64,000 nt of DNA, from contig NZ_LMMO01000004.1 in the NCBI RefSeq assembly GCF_001422285.1, positions 631 through 64,630 on the forward strand, written 5' to 3'. Source of the DNA: Frigoribacterium sp. Leaf263. Its GTDB lineage: Bacteria > Actinomycetota > Actinomycetes > Actinomycetales > Microbacteriaceae. The translations under genes and the position numbers were made by a program. Positions within the stretch are counted from its first letter, which is position 1; the number at the start of each line of letters is the position of its first letter. A model generated the notes under the pieces. The model was not told where the DNA came from. It saw nothing but the letters and a program-made list of their open reading frames with translations, and made no database searches. Positions 8,076-15,158 of the stretch are shown here, piece after piece.

Positions 8076-9899
8076 CTAGGGCGTCGTGACGACGTCCTCG
8101 ACGGTGTCGACGGTGTCGACGGTGTCGACGGTGTCGACGGTGCCGCTGCGCCTGCCCGCGCCGTTGCCGTTGTTGTTGCCCGGGCCCGAGTTGGGGTTCG
8201 ATCCGCTGTTGCCGGGGCCGGTCACCGAACCCGTGCCGATGTCGGTGCCGGGCACGGTGACCTCGGGGATCGGGTTCTCGTCCGGCTCGTTCTCGTCCGG
8301 CTCGTTCTCGTCGGGCTCGTCCTCGTTCTCGTCAGCGGGCGTGCTGGGGCTCGCGGGCGCGGGTGCCGTCTCGGACGGCTGCGCGGGCTCGGGCTCGTCG
8401 GAGGGCGCCGACTGCTCGGGCTGCGGCGCGGTCGTCTCGCTGGGCGTCGTCCCGTCGGGCGTCGTCTCACCCGACGGCTCGTCGCTCGGAGCGGTGCTCG
8501 CGGGCGAGCTGGTCTCGGCGGGTGCGCCGTCGCCGCCGGACCCCTGCGACACGCCCCACACGACGGCCCCGGCGATGAGAGCCAGCACCGCCACGATGAT
8601 CACGGGCAGGACCCATCTCGGTCGACCCGAAGAGGCGCGGTCCCGGTCGCCGAGACCGCCTCCGATCCCCGTCCCGCCGGCTCCCGAGCCGGCCGCGACC
8701 CCGCCGCCGGTCGCAGCCGACCCCACGCCGACCGCCGGGGCGAAGCGCTCGGTCGGGGCGTCGGAGCCCGGGGCGTCGGTCGAGTACGACGAGGTGGGGG
8801 CGTTCGCCCCGTAGGCGGCCGTGGGGGCGTCGCCGCCGGAGGCCGCGGCCGTGCCGTACGCCGCGGTCGGAGCATCCGAGCCGTACGCGGCCGTCGGGGC
8901 GTCGGTCGCCCCCGCGGCGGCCGCCGCGCCCGCACCCGCGGCGCCCGCACCTGCGGCCGCAGCAGCAGCGGCCGCAGCAGCAGGCACCACCATCGTGCGA
9001 TCACGGGGCGAGAGCGGCTCGGTCGGGTCGGGGACGGCGGCCAGGTCGGCGGTGCCGCCACCGCGGGATGCCGAGGCGAGCCGCGACGCGCGGCGTGAGA
9101 CCTCGAGCGCGGTCGGGCGCGCCTCCGGGTCCCTCGCGGTCATCGAGGTCAGCAGCGACGCCCAGCCCGTCTCGAGCGACGACGGCACGATCGGGTCGTT
9201 GTGCAGGCGCGCCATGACCGACTCGATCGCCGAGCCCGTGAAGACCCGCGACCCCGTCAGGGCCTCGAGCGCCACGAGACCGAGCGAGTAGACGTCCGAG
9301 GGCGGTTCGATCGGCTTGCCGAGCGCCTGCTCGGGGCTGATGAACGCGGCGGTGCCCATCACGGTGCCGGTGGCGGTCAGCCGGGTCGAGTCGACGAGGT
9401 AGGCGATCCCGAAGTCGGCGAGCTTCGCCCGGTACCGCCCCTCGCCGCCGGGAACCGGTGCGAGCAGGATGTTCGCGGGCTTCACGTCGCGGTGGACGAC
9501 GCCGCCCTCGTGGGCGACGTGCAGGGCCTCGCCGAGGTCGGCCAGCATGGCGGCCGCGGTGGCCGGGGCCAGCGGGCCGTCCGAGATGAGAGACTGCAGG
9601 GTCGGACCGTCGACGAACTCCATGACGAGGTACGCGCGGTCGGCGTCGTCGACGCGGGCGTCGAACAGCGTGACGATCGCGGGGTGGGCGAGCCCGGCGA
9701 GCACCTGGACCTCGCTGGTCTCGCGCCGCAGCTCGGCGGCGTCCGCGCCGGTGGGCGCGAAGAGCTTGATCGCGACCACGCGGCCGAGCAGCGTGTCGCG
9801 GGCGCGGTAGACGCTGGCCATGCCGCCGCGGCCGAGCACGGACTCGATCTCGTAGCGACCGTCGAGCACCATGCCTGCGGTGAGGTCCGGGGTGTCCAT
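8076..9899 (-). CDS. membrane-anchored serine/threonine protein kinase
   Basis: The 607-residue Hanks-type kinase has all core motifs: GRGGMASVY loop, VAIKLF lysine, HRDVKPANIL catalytic loop, DFGIA, and GTAAFISPEQ. The kinase domain covers about 1-270. A low-complexity linker follows with an alanine run and several copies of DAPTAAYG, then one membrane helix (about 413-433), then an extracellular part rich in Ser, Thr and Pro with DENEP repeats, an Asn/Gly run and a terminal VDT repeat. There are no PASTA domains. AGGAGGCGAC precedes the ATG. It is probably a sensor of envelope conditions; its substrates are unknown. Confidence 0.93.
   Translation of the reverse strand: MDTPDLTAGMVLDGRYEIESVLGRGGMASVYRARDTLLGRVVAIKLFAPTGADAAELRRETSEVQVLAGLAHPAIVTLFDARVDDADRAYLVMEFVDGPTLQSLISDGPLAPATAAAMLADLGEALHVAHEGGVVHRDVKPANILLAPVPGGEGRYRAKLADFGIAYLVDSTRLTATGTVMGTAAFISPEQALGKPIEPPSDVYSLGLVALEALTGSRVFTGSAIESVMARLHNDPIVPSSLETGWASLLTSMTARDPEARPTALEVSRRASRLASASRGGGTADLAAVPDPTEPLSPRDRTMVVPAAAAAAAAAAGAGAAGAGAAAAAGATDAPTAAYGSDAPTAAYGTAAASGGDAPTAAYGANAPTSSYSTDAPGSDAPTERFAPAVGVGSAATGGGVAAGSGAGGTGIGGGLGDRDRASSGRPRWVLPVIIVAVLALIAGAVVWGVSQGSGGDGAPAETSSPASTAPSDEPSGETTPDGTTPSETTAPQPEQSAPSDEPEPAQPSETAPAPASPSTPADENEDEPDENEPDENEPDENPIPEVTVPGTDIGTGSVTGPGNSGSNPNSGPGNNNGNGAGRRSGTVDTVDTVDTVDTVEDVVTTP
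8099..8142 (-). repeat. 9-bp tandem repeat in the kinase 3' end
   Basis: About five units of GTGTCGACG lie in frame with the kinase gene and give the VDT-VDT C-terminal repeat. The unit length is a multiple of three, so slippage changes the tail length without shifting frame. Confidence 0.8.
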
Positions 9900-9979
9900 G
9901 TCGCCTCCTGTCCGGGTCGTGTGGGCAACGTCCCCACCCTATGCGGACGCTGCACCCGGAGGACCGCCCGGGCCGACCC

Positions 9980-10879
9980 CTACGGCGTGACCATGCCCCC
10001 GTTGACGTTGAGGGTCTCGCCCGCCACGAAGCTCGACTCGGCGCTCGCCAGGAACACGTAGGCCGGGGCCTGCTCGGCGGGCTGCGCCGCGCGGCCCATC
10101 GGCGACTCGCTCGAGCCGAACTCGGGCAGCGTCTCGGGGTCGACGCCACGGGTGACCTGCAGCGCGGTCCAGGTGGGCCCGGGGGCGACGACGTTGACGC
10201 GGATGCCCTTCGAGACGAGCTGCTGGGCGAGGCCCTTCGAGAAGTTGTTGATGGCGCCCTTGGTGGTCGCGTAGTCGAGGCGGTCGGGGGCGGGGCTGTA
10301 CGCCTCGAGCGACGCCGTGTTGATGATCGTCGAGCCGGGGCCGAGATGCGGCAGGGCGGCCTTGATGATCCAGAACGGCGCGTAGACGTTGGTCTTGAAG
10401 GTGAGGTCGAACTGCTCGTCGGTGATCCGGTCGATCCCCTCCTGCCAGATCTGGCGACCGGCCACGTTCACGATGGCGTCGAGCCCGCCCAGGCCGGCCA
10501 CCGCCTCCTCGACCAGCGTCCGGCAGAAGGAGGCGCTGGTGAGGTCCCCGGGGATCGCCACGGCCTTCCGACCGGCCGCCTCGACGACCTCGATCACGTG
10601 ACGGGCGTCCTCCTCCTCGGCGGGGAGGTACGTGAGGGCGATGTCGGCGCCCTCGCGGGCGTAGGCGATCGCGACGGCCGCGCCGATGCCGGAGTCGGCG
10701 CCGGTGATGAGGGCGCGTCGGCCGGTCAGGCGGCCCGTTCCCCGGTAGGTGCTCTCGCCCAGGTCGGGGACCGGCGTCATCCTCGACTGGAGGCCCGGCT
10801 CGGGCTGCTGCTGCACCTCGGGGCTGATGACGGGGAATCGCGTGCGGGGGTCGTCGAAGGTGTACTGATCGCGGGTCAT
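9980..10879 (-). CDS. SDR family oxidoreductase (YghA/GsiB-region type)
   Basis: The 299-residue short-chain dehydrogenase has a 45-residue N-terminal extension (QYTFDDPRTRFPVISPEVQQ) typical of the YghA-like subgroup often found in stress regulons. The Rossmann motif is ITGADSGIGAAVA (about 60). The catalytic set is visible as Asn in VNVAGRQ, Ser in NTASLEAY, and YATTKGA (Tyr-x-x-x-Lys). The C-terminal VAGETLNVNGG is typical. It uses NAD(P)H; its substrate is unknown. The ATG at 10879 starts the conserved extension. It is divergent from nhaA. Confidence 0.9.
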   Translation of the reverse strand: MTRDQYTFDDPRTRFPVISPEVQQQPEPGLQSRMTPVPDLGESTYRGTGRLTGRRALITGADSGIGAAVAIAYAREGADIALTYLPAEEEDARHVIEVVEAAGRKAVAIPGDLTSASFCRTLVEEAVAGLGGLDAIVNVAGRQIWQEGIDRITDEQFDLTFKTNVYAPFWIIKAALPHLGPGSTIINTASLEAYSPAPDRLDYATTKGAINNFSKGLAQQLVSKGIRVNVVAPGPTWTALQVTRGVDPETLPEFGSSESPMGRAAQPAEQAPAYVFLASAESSFVAGETLNVNGGMVTP

Positions 10880-11285
10880 CCACCCGTCGTACGCCGAGGG
10901 CCTGAGCGTGCGGTGCGGGCGTCCCCCGCCGTCCGGGATCCGCAGGGGACGGCACCGAGGAGGCGCGGGTACCCTGGTGCGGTGACCCTCAGCCCGTGCT
11001 CCCCGACCTCGGCCCCCACCCGGGCTCGACGTCGAGACACGGCGGCGTTCCCCAACCGACTGGTGCTCACCAAGCGCACATGCGGCACGAACGGCTGGAT
11101 GAGCCTGTGGGGCACCAACGCGCACGGTGAGATCGCCGGATGCCCGCCCCCAGCCGCGGTCTGACCCGCCCCCTCGCCCTCCGTCCCGTCGTCGCGCCCT
11201 CCGCGCGGCGGCCGAGGGCCGCGCTCCGGCGCGCGGGGAGCCGGCGGGTCGACGCCCTGTCGCACACCTCACCCGAAAGACGCTC
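10880..11285. other. 406-base intergenic region upstream of nhaA
   Basis: The region separates the SDR and nhaA starts. It holds one dispersed repeat copy (10957) followed by a TACCCT -10-like box (10970-10975) and a GTG at 10981, which opens a short frame without recognisable homology. I see no convincing gene or known riboswitch. It may be a long nhaA leader. Confidence 0.5.
10957..10967 (+). repeat. dispersed repeat copy, intergenic
   Basis: Exact GAGGAGGCGCG core within CCGAGGAGGCGCGGGT, upstream of nhaA and directly before a -10-like TACCCT. Confidence 0.85.
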
Positions 11286-12611
11286 ATGAGCCACGCCGCG
11301 CCCCACTCGCCCACCCCCTCGTCTCCGACGCCGCCGCCTCCGGCCCGCGCGTCCCGTGCCCGTCACGCCGCGCGCCGGGTCGCCGACGTCGTCACCCAGG
11401 ACACCGTCGCCGGCGTCCTCCTCCTGACCGCCACCGTGCTCGCCATCGTCGCCGCGAACACGCCTCTCGTCGACTGGTACGAGAGCGTCCGCGACACCCG
11501 CATCGGGCCCGCCGCCCTGCATCTCGACCTGACGATCGGCACCTGGGCGGCCGACGGCCTGCTCGCCGTCTTCTTCTTCGTCGTCGGTCTCGAGCTCAAG
11601 CAGGAGTTCGTCTCGGGCAGCCTGCGGAACCCGCGCCTCGCCGCCGTGCCGGTCGCGGCGGCCGTGGGCGGCGTCGCGCTGCCCGCGGTGCTCTACACGG
11701 TGCTGAACCTCGGGGCCGGCGACGACGCGCTGCGCGGCTGGGCGATCCCGACGGCCACGGACATCGCCTTCGCGGTCGCGGTCATCGCCGTGGTCGGCAA
11801 GTTCCTGCCGCCGGCCCTCCGCACGTTCCTGCTCACCCTCGCCGTCGTCGACGACCTCCTGGCGATCAGCATCATCGCGATCTTCTACACCGACGACATC
11901 GCCTTCCTGCCGCTCGCCCTCGCCCTCGTGCCGTTGGCGATCTTCGGGTTCCTGGCGCAGCGGGGCGTCCGCGCCTGGTACCTGCTGATCCCGCTCGCGA
12001 TCATCACCTGGGCCCTCGTGCACGAGTCGGGCATCCACGCGACGGTCGCCGGCGTGCTGCTCGGATTCTCGGTGCCCGTCGTCGCGAGCGCCCGGGCGCG
12101 TGTCGCCTCGGGCTTCGACGACGAGGGCCGCGCGCTCTTCTCGGGCATGACCCACCACTTCGCCCACCGGGTGAGCCCGTTCTCGATGGGCGTCGCCGTG
12201 CCGGTCTTCGCCTTCTTCTCGGCCGGTGTGACGGTGGGGGGCTTCTCGGGTCTCGTCGACTCGCTGACGGACTCGGTCGCCTACGGCATCGTGCTCGCTC
12301 TGGTGCTGGGCAAGTCGATCGGCATCACGGTCACCACCTTCGTCGTGACGCGCCTCCCGGGTCTGCGGCTGCACGAGACCGTCCGCTGGCCCGACCTCGT
12401 GGGGCTGTCGTTCGTGGCCGGGATCGGCTTCACCGTCTCGCTGCTGATCGGCGAGCTGTCGTTCGGTCTCGGCAGCGAGGCGGACGACCACGTGAAGGTC
12501 GGCGTACTCGTCGGATCGCTCGTCTCGGCGGTCATCGGGGCGACGATCCTCAGCGTCAGGAACCGCGCCTACCGGCGGGATGTCCATGAAGCGAACTCGA
12601 TCGGAACATAG
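11286..12611 (+). CDS. nhaA: Na+/H+ antiporter NhaA
   Basis: The 441-residue inner-membrane antiporter exchanges internal Na+ or Li+ for external protons. It has about 12 hydrophobic segments, the family pattern LLAVFFFVVGLELKQEF, the ion-binding Asp pair in LAVVDDLLAIS, and GIGFTVSLLIGELSF near the C-terminus. A proline/serine-rich cytosolic extension of about 30 residues precedes the first helix. The ATG at 11286 is chosen because earlier in-frame starts give only low-complexity sequence. It is divergent from the SDR gene and followed by a row of micro-ORFs. Confidence 0.94.
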   Translation: MSHAAPHSPTPSSPTPPPPARASRARHAARRVADVVTQDTVAGVLLLTATVLAIVAANTPLVDWYESVRDTRIGPAALHLDLTIGTWAADGLLAVFFFVVGLELKQEFVSGSLRNPRLAAVPVAAAVGGVALPAVLYTVLNLGAGDDALRGWAIPTATDIAFAVAVIAVVGKFLPPALRTFLLTLAVVDDLLAISIIAIFYTDDIAFLPLALALVPLAIFGFLAQRGVRAWYLLIPLAIITWALVHESGIHATVAGVLLGFSVPVVASARARVASGFDDEGRALFSGMTHHFAHRVSPFSMGVAVPVFAFFSAGVTVGGFSGLVDSLTDSVAYGIVLALVLGKSIGITVTTFVVTRLPGLRLHETVRWPDLVGLSFVAGIGFTVSLLIGELSFGLGSEADDHVKVGVLVGSLVSAVIGATILSVRNRAYRRDVHEANSIGT

Positions 12612-12736
12612 TTAGGCGCTCTAGCGATCTGCGTGACAGCATGCTCATGCATCGACTTCACGGGCGATGCGGACAGGCCACCGGCCTCGTCATCCAGCAC
12701 GACGGCAGCGCAGGGCTGCCAGGAACGAGCATCGTC

Positions 12737-12898
12737 ATGAGCATCATCCGACCCACCGCCACGCGAGTCCGCAGCCCCTTCTCGGAGGTCCGCGACAACG
12801 ACCGTCAGGCCACGCTGTTCGTGATCGCCACGTCGGCGGTCGCCGCGAGCATCACCGCGACGGCCGCCCTCCTCGTCACGCTGGGCTTCGGCGCATGA
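12737..12898 (+). CDS. small single-helix membrane peptide (hypothetical)
   Basis: The 53-residue frame starts MSIIRPTATRVRSPF and ends in one membrane helix (about 27-51, rich in Ala, Thr and Val). An in-frame ATG at 12641 would add 32 residues with no hydrophobic character. Its stop overlaps the ATG of the next micro-ORF as ATGA, a coupling pattern typical of real genes. I recognise no family. Confidence 0.45.
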   Translation: MSIIRPTATRVRSPFSEVRDNDRQATLFVIATSAVAASITATAALLVTLGFGA

Positions 12899-12999
12899 GC
12901 GCCGCCGACCTGCGTCACGTCGAGCTCGCGCCGACCGAGGCCCTCGACCTCTCCGAGCTGTTCGCCGGCCGCGGCGACGACGCCGGACTCGCAGCCTGA
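12895..12999 (+). CDS. 34-residue acidic micro-ORF (hypothetical)
   Basis: The frame begins by a four-base ATGA overlap with the membrane peptide and reads MSAADLRHVELAPTEALDLS then ELFAGRGDDAGLAA. The LDLSEL stretch is reminiscent of leader peptides of ribosomally made natural products, but no modifying enzyme is encoded nearby. It has no recognised family. Confidence 0.35.
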   Translation: MSAADLRHVELAPTEALDLSELFAGRGDDAGLAA

Positions 13000-13001
13000 T
13001 C

Positions 13002-13100
13002 GTGCGCCCCTCCTTCTCGGCCCGCATCCTGGCCTCCTCCGACGAGATCGATCACGTGTCGTACTTCGACACCGGGATCGACGACGACGATCTGGACTGA
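13002..13100 (+). CDS. 32-residue acidic micro-ORF (hypothetical)
   Basis: A GTG two bases after the preceding stop opens a frame ending VSYFDTGIDDDDLD, with an Asp-rich C-terminus. There is no clear ribosome binding site, so translation would depend on coupling. I cannot assign a function, and it may be non-coding. Confidence 0.3.
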   Translation: MRPSFSARILASSDEIDHVSYFDTGIDDDDLD

Positions 13101-13121
13101 ACCGGAGCGGTGATCCTGAGC

Positions 13122-13132
13122 CGCGCCTCCTG
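13122..13132 (-). repeat. dispersed repeat copy, intergenic
   Basis: CGCGCCTCCTG lies 22 bases after the last micro-ORF stop, within GCCGCGCCTCCTGAACC. Confidence 0.8.
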
Positions 13133-13232
13133 AACCACCTGCTCCACCCGCCTCGTCGACCGTCACCCGGTCGGGACGGCATGATCCGTACCAGCGGCCC
13201 ACGACGTGGGACGCCGACGAGGATCACCGACC

Positions 13233-13260
13233 ACGGGCCTCCCCTCGCCGGGAGGCCCGT
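13233..13260 (+). terminator. rho-independent terminator
   Basis: ACGGGCCTCCC (13233-13243) pairs perfectly with GGGAGGCCCGT (13250-13260), followed by CGTCGTTC. It ends transcription from the nhaA/micro-ORF side. Confidence 0.75.
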
Positions 13261-13297
13261 CGTCGTTCACGGGCGGACCCCGACGGGGCCGCCGACC

Positions 13298-13303
13298 TAG
13301 GCT
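13298..13303 (+). promoter_or_regulatory. -10 box of a probable leaderless gene
   Basis: TAGGCT is followed by six bases and then the ATG of the NIPSNAP-like gene. There is no room for a ribosome binding site, so translation is probably leaderless. Confidence 0.5.
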
Positions 13304-13309
13304 GGCCGC

Positions 13310-13642
13310 ATGAGCATCTCCAGCGTGAAGACCGTCCAGCTGCGTCGCTACGAGCTCGTCGACGGAGTCCTCGACGACTTCGTGGAGTGGTTCGGCACGC
13401 ACATCGTCCCCGCCCGCGAGGCCGAGGGCTTCGCCATCGAGTTCGCCTACGCCGACCGCGAGGCGGGCGAGTTCGTCTGGGCCGTCAGCGTGGCGGGCGA
13501 CGCCGAGCGCTTCGCCGCCGTCGAGGAGGCCTACCTCGCGAGCGACTCGCGTGCGGCGGCGTTCGCCGGCCAGCCGACCCGGGTGGCCACGAGCCACGTG
13601 CGACTCGTCGAGCAGGTCGTGCCCGCCGGGGTGCGCTCCTAG
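13310..13642 (+). CDS. NIPSNAP-like dimeric alpha/beta-barrel protein
   Basis: The 110-residue cytosolic protein has the alternating pattern of a ferredoxin-like dimeric barrel: VQLRRYELVDGVLDDFVEWF, then IVPAREAEGFAIEFAYADREAGEFVWAVS, then a C-terminal helix with EEAYLASDSRAAAF. This matches the NIPSNAP/antibiotic-monooxygenase superfamily. No metal or cofactor site is visible and the substrate is unknown. The transcript is probably leaderless. It is monocistronic. Confidence 0.7.
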   Translation: MSISSVKTVQLRRYELVDGVLDDFVEWFGTHIVPAREAEGFAIEFAYADREAGEFVWAVSVAGDAERFAAVEEAYLASDSRAAAFAGQPTRVATSHVRLVEQVVPAGVRS

Positions 13643-13663
13643 CCCGCGAGCCGAGCCGACGCC

Positions 13664-13674
13664 GAGGAGGCGCG
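13664..13674 (+). repeat. dispersed repeat copy, intergenic
   Basis: GCCGAGGAGGCGCG, 21 bases after the NIPSNAP-like stop codon. Confidence 0.85.
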
Positions 13675-13999
13675 CCGGGCCCGACCGCGTCGCCAGCGTT
13701 AGCACGTGGCCATCCGCGAAGCGCTGCCATCATCCGATTTGCGAAAAAGTCGTGATACCCCCCAACCGGGGAGAGATCGTCTCCGAATCGTTACCCGGGT
13801 GCCTAGCAACCCCGTGTCGACCTCGCGCTGTGCGTGCCTCCGGCGGATACCCGAAACCCACCGTGATCTGGCGCTGCGCGGTGGTCGACACGTCACCGAG
13901 AACCCGAAAGCTCGGTGCCGGCCGCTCGGATCAAAGACGATCCGAGCGACTCCCGGGCTGCTGCACCCGCGTCACGTCCCCTCCCCGATGGGCCGCTCA

Positions 14000-14010
14000 C
14001 GCGCCTCCTG
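14000..14010 (-). repeat. dispersed repeat copy, intergenic
   Basis: ACGCGCCTCCTG in the leader region about 100 bases upstream of the gluconate-dehydrogenase-subunit-like gene. Confidence 0.75.
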
Positions 14011-14099
14011 TCCGTTGCCGGTGAGAACCGGTACCGGGCCGGACGAGGAGACGTATGGTCGGAAGGTCCTCGCCTGAGGCCACTCTCTCTAGGAGCCCC

Positions 14100-15158
14100 G
14101 TGTCCTCTGAACGCCTCGCGCCGCCCCGCGCGACCGTCATCGTCGTGCGCGACGACGACACCTCGCCCACCGGGCTCGTCTCGGCACTCGTCGGCACGCT
14201 CGACGGCGGATCCGGCCCGGCCCCGTTCGACGTGCAGATCACGGAGGCCCTGCGCCCCGGTGCGAGCCTCGACGACGGCGTGACGGCCGTGGTCCGGGCG
14301 ATCCGCGCCTCCGGAGCACCCCGCTGGCTGCTCGCCGCCTCGGGATCCGACGTCCGCGTCGTCGCCGAGACCGCCGCCCGCATCCTCTCGGGTGAGGCCG
14401 GGGTCTTCGGACTCGCCGGTCTCGTCGTGAGCGAAGCCGTCCCGCCGCACCAGGCGCCCGGCGTGCCGACCCTCGTGCTCGACGACACGACGACCCCCTC
14501 GGCCGCCGTCGACGCGGTCGCCGTGTTCTGGCGGGATCGCGCCGGTCTCGGCCCCACCATGTCGAGCGACTTCGCCGAGGTCATCGCCTCGACGCGCACG
14601 AGCCCGCAGACACGGGCGCTGCTCGCACGCCGCGCCCTCGCGGACGACCCCGACCGCCGGCCCGAGGTGCTCACCGCGACGCAGCTCGACACGCTCCGCC
14701 TCGTGGCCGACCTCGTGGTCCCCCAGCGGGCACCCCGCCCCGGGGCCGCCATCGACCTCGCCGCCCGCATCGACGCCGATCAGAACCTCGGCAAGTCCGA
14801 CGGGTGGCGGAACGCCGCGCTCCCGCCCGACATCGAGGCCTACCGACGCGGGCTGGACGCCCTGGCCGACCTGCACCTCCTCGGGCTCGACGAGCAACGG
14901 TCCCGCGTGCAGGCGATCATCGACGGCGACTTCGAGGCGCCCGACGGCCGCATGAGCGCCGACCAGATGCAGCTGTGGTTCGAGGACGCCCGGGTCGACC
15001 TCGTGCGGGCCTGGCTGGCCCACCCGGCCACGATGGAGCGCATCGGGTTCGACGGCTTCGCCAACGGCGGACCCGGCGGGGCGATGTTCCAGGGCTACGA
15101 CCTGCTCGGCGCCGACCGGCGAGAGCAGTGGGAACCGACGATGGAGGTCGTCCGATGA
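14100..15158 (+). CDS. gluconate 2-dehydrogenase subunit 3-like protein with extra N-terminal domain
   Basis: The C-terminal half of this 352-residue protein (about 180-345) matches the small-subunit family that partners GMC oxidoreductases: LTATQLDTLRLVADLVVPQ, then the region ending FDGFANGGPGGAMFQGYDLLG. The N-terminal 170 residues form an alpha/beta domain (ATVIVVRDDD, then WLLAASGSDVRVVAETAARI) that resembles a degenerate hydrolase-like fold, which is unusual. No twin-arginine signal is visible. The GTG at 14100 has AGGAG four bases upstream; an ATG at 14055 with GAGGAG is an alternative. Its stop overlaps the GMC gene start (ATGA), so the two are made together. Confidence 0.75.
   Translation: MSSERLAPPRATVIVVRDDDTSPTGLVSALVGTLDGGSGPAPFDVQITEALRPGASLDDGVTAVVRAIRASGAPRWLLAASGSDVRVVAETAARILSGEAGVFGLAGLVVSEAVPPHQAPGVPTLVLDDTTTPSAAVDAVAVFWRDRAGLGPTMSSDFAEVIASTRTSPQTRALLARRALADDPDRRPEVLTATQLDTLRLVADLVVPQRAPRPGAAIDLAARIDADQNLGKSDGWRNAALPPDIEAYRRGLDALADLHLLGLDEQRSRVQAIIDGDFEAPDGRMSADQMQLWFEDARVDLVRAWLAHPATMERIGFDGFANGGPGGAMFQGYDLLGADRREQWEPTMEVVR

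Larger units (their letters stand above)
13643..14099. other. 457-base gene-free region upstream of the GMC operon
   Basis: Two dispersed repeat copies (13664 and 14000) flank this stretch. A perfect hairpin CGCTCGGATC/GATCCGAGCG lies at 13923-13948, and ACCGAG/CTCGGT pairs at 13897-13918. A locally AT-richer tract with TTTGCGAAAAAGTCGTGAT occurs near 13738. It may be a structured leader or a promoter region, but I recognise no known RNA family. Confidence 0.45.

Noticed and set aside
9115-9132. GCGCGCCTCCGGGTC in the kinase gene as a repeat copy
   Set aside because: It encodes RDPEARPT, a conserved kinase subdomain XI motif, so natural protein constraint explains it. Similar natural matches occur in the ald, ABC and AKR genes.
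10880-11285. Sodium-responsive nhaA riboswitch
   Set aside because: Known nhaA-I/II RNAs are reported mainly outside actinobacteria and no matching core is visible.
12895-13100. Lanthipeptide, lasso or graspetide precursor
   Set aside because: The peptides lack Cys or an obvious core, and no LanM, lasso cyclase or ATP-grasp ligase is encoded nearby.
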